Part shown: positions 61,204 through 64,000 of the stretch, one piece after another | How the letters are laid out: each line of letters opens with the position of its first letter | Numbering within the stretch: position 1 is the first letter of the stretch | Source of the DNA: Mycobacterium sp. SVM_VP21 | GTDB lineage: Bacteria > Actinomycetota > Actinomycetes > Mycobacteriales > Mycobacteriaceae | DNA: 64,000 nucleotides | NCBI GenBank assembly: GCA_024758765.1 | Contig: CP101406.1 | Span: 2,232,001-2,296,000 of the forward strand | Direction: 5' to 3' | The notes under the pieces: model-generated | Told to the model about the DNA's origin: nothing | Databases searched by the model: none | The model's input: only the letters and a program-made list of their open reading frames with translations | Translations under genes and position numbers: made by a program

Positions 61204-64000
61204 TCAGGTGTGTTGCGCTTGCGCTGCTGCTTGAGCGAGTTGCAGGCGGGACGAGATGTTGAGCTTGGTGTAGATCCGGTTCAGGTGCGAATGCACCGTT
61301 CGGGGTGAGACGTTCAGTTGCGCAGCGATGTCTTTGTCTCGGAGACCAGCACTGATAAGCCGAACGACGTTACGTTCGGCCGGGGTCAGCGACGCCCAAC
61401 CGCTAGACGGGCGTCTGGATTTGTCCTTGCCCTTTTCGTCGCCTCGGCAGGCGTACGCAATGGCCTCAGCCGTCGACAGGGCATTGCCCTGAGCCCAAAG
61501 CCGCTCAAAGTCATTCTGCTGCATCACTTCTCGCAGCGTTCCGACAGCGGTTTCGTAGCTGGCGTCGTAGACCCTGGCACGGACCGCACCGGTGCGATCA
61601 CGGGCGCTCACCGCTGAGCCGAACAGCCGTGCTGCGTCGTGGTGTCGCCCAGTGGCCGCGGCCACCGATGCCAGTAGTTCGATCAGATCCGGGACGCCCA
61701 GAGTTGCCTCAGTGTCGGCCGCCACCGCCAGCGCGTCCCTGGCATCTCGTTCGGCTTGATCAAACCCACCCTCGGCCATGGCCACTCGGCCACGAATCTC
61801 CAGCAGCAGTATCCGATGCATACCCGAACTCACGGACAATGCGTCGTCGGCCCAACGGCGCGCCGCGGCCAGGTCGCCGGATGCCAGTGCGGCGCGAGCG
61901 ACCGGATTGCCGTTTATCGCCAGTAGTTGGGGCAGCGCGCACGCGTCGCATGCCGCCCGAGCTGCACTGAGCGCCCCGGCCACATCACCGGCGGCGAGGA
62001 ATGTGTCCGTAACCGCGCCGAAGCCGAACGCGCGGTGGAAGTCGATCAGTTCGGCAGCGGCCTCGACACATGCACCTGCCGCCGCGTGCGCCCCGCGGAT
62101 ATCCCCCTGGCACGCGAGGGCTTCGGCCAGGACGGTCAGACTCTGGGAGCTGAACAGCGGGTCGTGTGCAGCCTCGGCCTCGGTGGCTACCTGGCGGGCC
62201 TGCTCGGCCGCCAGCGTGAGCTCTGCGCGGTGCAGATGCGCCAGTGCCAGGCAAAGGCGGCACAGTCGAGCAACCGACCAGTCACCGACCGCATCGCCGA
62301 GGACTGCCCCTTTTTCAGCGGCGAGCCGCATCGTATCGAGGTCCCCGGCCACGAACGCCGAATACGCCTGCACGCCATAGATCTGGCTCAACCGCCAATC
62401 GTCGTTCATTGCCGGGGACAGCGCGATGGCCTGTTCAAAGTAGGGCAGGGCGAGTTCGGGGCTGTAGCTACAGGTGAAGCCGCAGGCGGCCAGCGCCCAG
62501 GCAAGCAGTCCCGGTTCATCGAGGTGCCGTGCGATCGAAACCGATTCCTCTGCCTGCTCGACCTGCCCGTAATTCCCGATCAACGCGTCGAAGATCGCTT
62601 TGTCCGCGAGTGCGCGGGCACGCGCGCCAGGCGCCATCGTGGCGCCGACGAGCACCGCGTTGAACCATGCCAGTCCTTCCAGCGTCCGGCTGTGGATCCA
62701 CAGCGGGAGTAGTGATGAGGCGAGACGTGCGGCAAGCTCCGGCTCGCCATGGTTGCGGCTCCACGTGAAAGCCGCCCTGAGGTTGTCGATCTCGAGTTCC
62801 GCCTGCGCAATGTGCCAGCCGTACCCAGCGGTCACCTCGGAGCCGAACAGGGCTGTGTAGTGATCACGGTGGCGTGCCCGGATGGCGTCTGATTCCCCGG
62901 CCTTCTCGAGCTTCTCCAAGGCGTACTGCTGCACGGTCTGCAACATTCGGAAGCGTGTCGATTCTCCGGTGCTGTCGGCTATCACCAGCGATTTGTCCAC
63001 TAGCTGGGTGAGTTTGTCGATGATCAGTCCGCGCGGCAGGTCAGTGCCGCCAGCCACAGCATGGGCCGCATCAAGGTCGAAACCACCCCGAAATGGCGCC
63101 AAACGGCGAAACACCACGCGCTCGGGTTCGCTCAACAAGTCGTGAGACCAGTCCTCCGAAGCCCTCAGTGTCTGTTGGCGTGGGACCACCGTGCGCGCAC
63201 CACCGGTCAACAGTTGGAAGCGCTCGTCCAGCCCGTCGGCGATCTCGGCCAGTGACAACGCTCGAACCCGGGTCGCGGCAAGTTCGATCGCCAACGGCAC
63301 CCCGTCTAGGCGCCGACAGATCTCGGCTACCAAGGCAGCATCACCATCGGTGTCGGTGAAACCCGGCCGGACCAGCCGAGCGCGCTGCCGGAACAACTCG
63401 ACAGCCTCGTCGCCGAGCGAGAGCGAAGGGGTTTTCCAGGTCACTTCGCCGGCTACGCCGAGAGGTTCGCGACTGGTCGCCACGATGGTCAGCTCTGCGC
63501 CGGCGGCCAACAAGGTATCGGTCAGTCGCGCGCACGCGTCCAGTAGATGCTCGCAATTGTCGAGCACCAGCATCAATTGCCGGTCTGCGATGAAGTGCAC
63601 CAGGGCGTCGACCGGGGAGCGGTCCGGTCGATCAGGCAGGCCCAACACGTGTGTCACTCGTTCGGGAATCCGATCCGGATCACTGATCGGCGCCAGGTCC
63701 ACGCACCATGCCCCATCGCGGAAACGGTCGACAAACTCCTCGGCCACTTGCAGCGCGAGCCGCGTCTTGCCCACTCCGCCAGAGCCGGTCAGCGTCACAA
63801 GACGGTTGCCATCAACCAGCCGACGCAGCTCGGTCAACTCCGCATCGCGTCCGACGAAACTCGTCAGCGGCGTCGGAAAGTAAGGCTCGTGCCCCGCATT
63901 TCCGGTTCGAAGCGGCGGAAAGTCGATCGCAAGATCGCGGTGGCAGAGCTGCGCCACCCGCTCCGGATACGGTATGCCACGCAGCCGAAAGGATCCCAGC
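61204..64000 (-). CDS. Second large LuxR-type ATPase regulator (5' end outside window)
   Basis: The frame enters from the right edge (first full codons LGSFRLRGIPYPERV) and ends at 61204; 932 codons are visible. It is a close paralogue of the gene at 57669-60929: the same order of STAND ATPase (TGSGGVGKTRLALQVAEEFV; MLVLDNCEHLLDACARL; IVATSREPLGVAGEVTWKTP), TPR-like middle and LuxR helix-turn-helix (DKDIAAQLNVSPRTVHSHLN, RIYTKLNISSRLQLAQ). By eye about three quarters of residues agree, with the DNA-binding end closest. The missing N-terminus presumably holds the cyclase-like region. An internal GTG at 63957 is not the true start because homology continues upstream. Confidence 0.88.
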   Translation of the reverse strand, partial: LGSFRLRGIPYPERVAQLCHRDLAIDFPPLRTGNAGHEPYFPTPLTSFVGRDAELTELRRLVDGNRLVTLTGSGGVGKTRLALQVAEEFVDRFRDGAWCVDLAPISDPDRIPERVTHVLGLPDRPDRSPVDALVHFIADRQLMLVLDNCEHLLDACARLTDTLLAAGAELTIVATSREPLGVAGEVTWKTPSLSLGDEAVELFRQRARLVRPGFTDTDGDAALVAEICRRLDGVPLAIELAATRVRALSLAEIADGLDERFQLLTGGARTVVPRQQTLRASEDWSHDLLSEPERVVFRRLAPFRGGFDLDAAHAVAGGTDLPRGLIIDKLTQLVDKSLVIADSTGESTRFRMLQTVQQYALEKLEKAGESDAIRARHRDHYTALFGSEVTAGYGWHIAQAELEIDNLRAAFTWSRNHGEPELAARLASSLLPLWIHSRTLEGLAWFNAVLVGATMAPGARARALADKAIFDALIGNYGQVEQAEESVSIARHLDEPGLLAWALAACGFTCSYSPELALPYFEQAIALSPAMNDDWRLSQIYGVQAYSAFVAGDLDTMRLAAEKGAVLGDAVGDWSVARLCRLCLALAHLHRAELTLAAEQARQVATEAEAAHDPLFSSQSLTVLAEALACQGDIRGAHAAAGACVEAAAELIDFHRAFGFGAVTDTFLAAGDVAGALSAARAACDACALPQLLAINGNPVARAALASGDLAAARRWADDALSVSSGMHRILLLEIRGRVAMAEGGFDQAERDARDALAVAADTEATLGVPDLIELLASVAAATGRHHDAARLFGSAVSARDRTGAVRARVYDASYETAVGTLREVMQQNDFERLWAQGNALSTAEAIAYACRGDEKGKDKSRRPSSGWASLTPAERNVVRLISAGLRDKDIAAQLNVSPRTVHSHLNRIYTKLNISSRLQLAQAAAQAQHT

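Noticed and set aside
61072-61308. 78-residue open frame as a real small gene
   Set aside because: Its first half is an internal transposase fragment and its second half is antisense to the end of the second LuxR gene.

Overview
The window is GC-rich actinobacterial DNA from a member of the Mycobacteriaceae. The evidence is the KstR/KstR2 cholesterol regulon in the same gene order as the Mycobacterium tuberculosis Rv3580c-Rv3548c segment, mycobacterial-type TreS/maltokinase and TreXYZ proteins, a mycobacterial haemophore-family protein, and frequent GTG starts with ATGA/GTGA overlaps. Several M. tuberculosis neighbours (hsaD, nat, fdxB, a PPE gene) are missing here and other genes are inserted, so it is a non-tuberculous species that I cannot name.

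Layout. 1-4.3 kb: a secreted repeat protein (cut by the window edge), cysS, rlmB and an exported glycerophosphodiesterase. 4.3-8.4 kb (minus strand): kstR followed by an MFS exporter, a metallo-beta-lactamase-fold hydrolase and an ArsB-type permease. 8.5-10.8 kb: fadE34 behind a KstR operator. 10.8-24.7 kb: an alpha-glucan/trehalose block, with glgB converging on malQ-treS-mak, and divergent glgX-treY-treZ. 24.8-29.0 kb: a single-polypeptide assimilatory nitrate reductase fused to a diflavin reductase. 29-33.5 kb: kshB with a secreted protein, and hsaA-hsaC-hsaB, divergent across KstR operators; hsaD is absent. 33.6-43.8 kb: mostly one minus-strand run, fadD3-fadE31-fadE32-fadE33, then a choloylglycine-hydrolase-family enzyme, a secreted lipase-like protein, aspB, a haemophore-like protein and an unknown protein. 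43.9-47.7 kb: fadE30-ipdF-kstR2-fadA6 behind a KstR2 operator. 47.7-51.2 kb: accessory genes (two TetR regulators, DUF899, VOC, and a DUF559 nuclease-like gene bounded by two copies of a 56-bp palindrome). 51.2-56.5 kb: echA20-ipdA-ipdB-ipdC, divergent from two SDR genes across a second KstR2 operator. 56.7-64 kb: a fatty acid desaturase/hydroxylase and two tandem paralogues of a very large LuxR-type ATPase regulator, separated by an IS256-family transposase remnant.

How the genes work together. KstR controls early sterol side-chain and ring A/B steps (FadE34, KshB, HsaABC). KstR2 controls the later C/D-ring (HIP) steps (FadD3, FadE30-33, IpdF, EchA20, IpdAB, IpdC, FadA6). The alpha-glucan block could both make trehalose from glucan (GlgX, TreY, TreZ) and convert trehalose to maltose-1-phosphate (TreS, Mak) for glucan synthesis; glgE itself is not in the window. 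The most distinctive observations are the clean absence of hsaD, the palindrome-bounded DUF559 gene, the Ntn-hydrolase/lipase insertion in the HIP operon, and the nitrate reductase fusion. No rRNA, tRNA or CRISPR array was seen, and no gene-free stretch exceeds about 300 bases.
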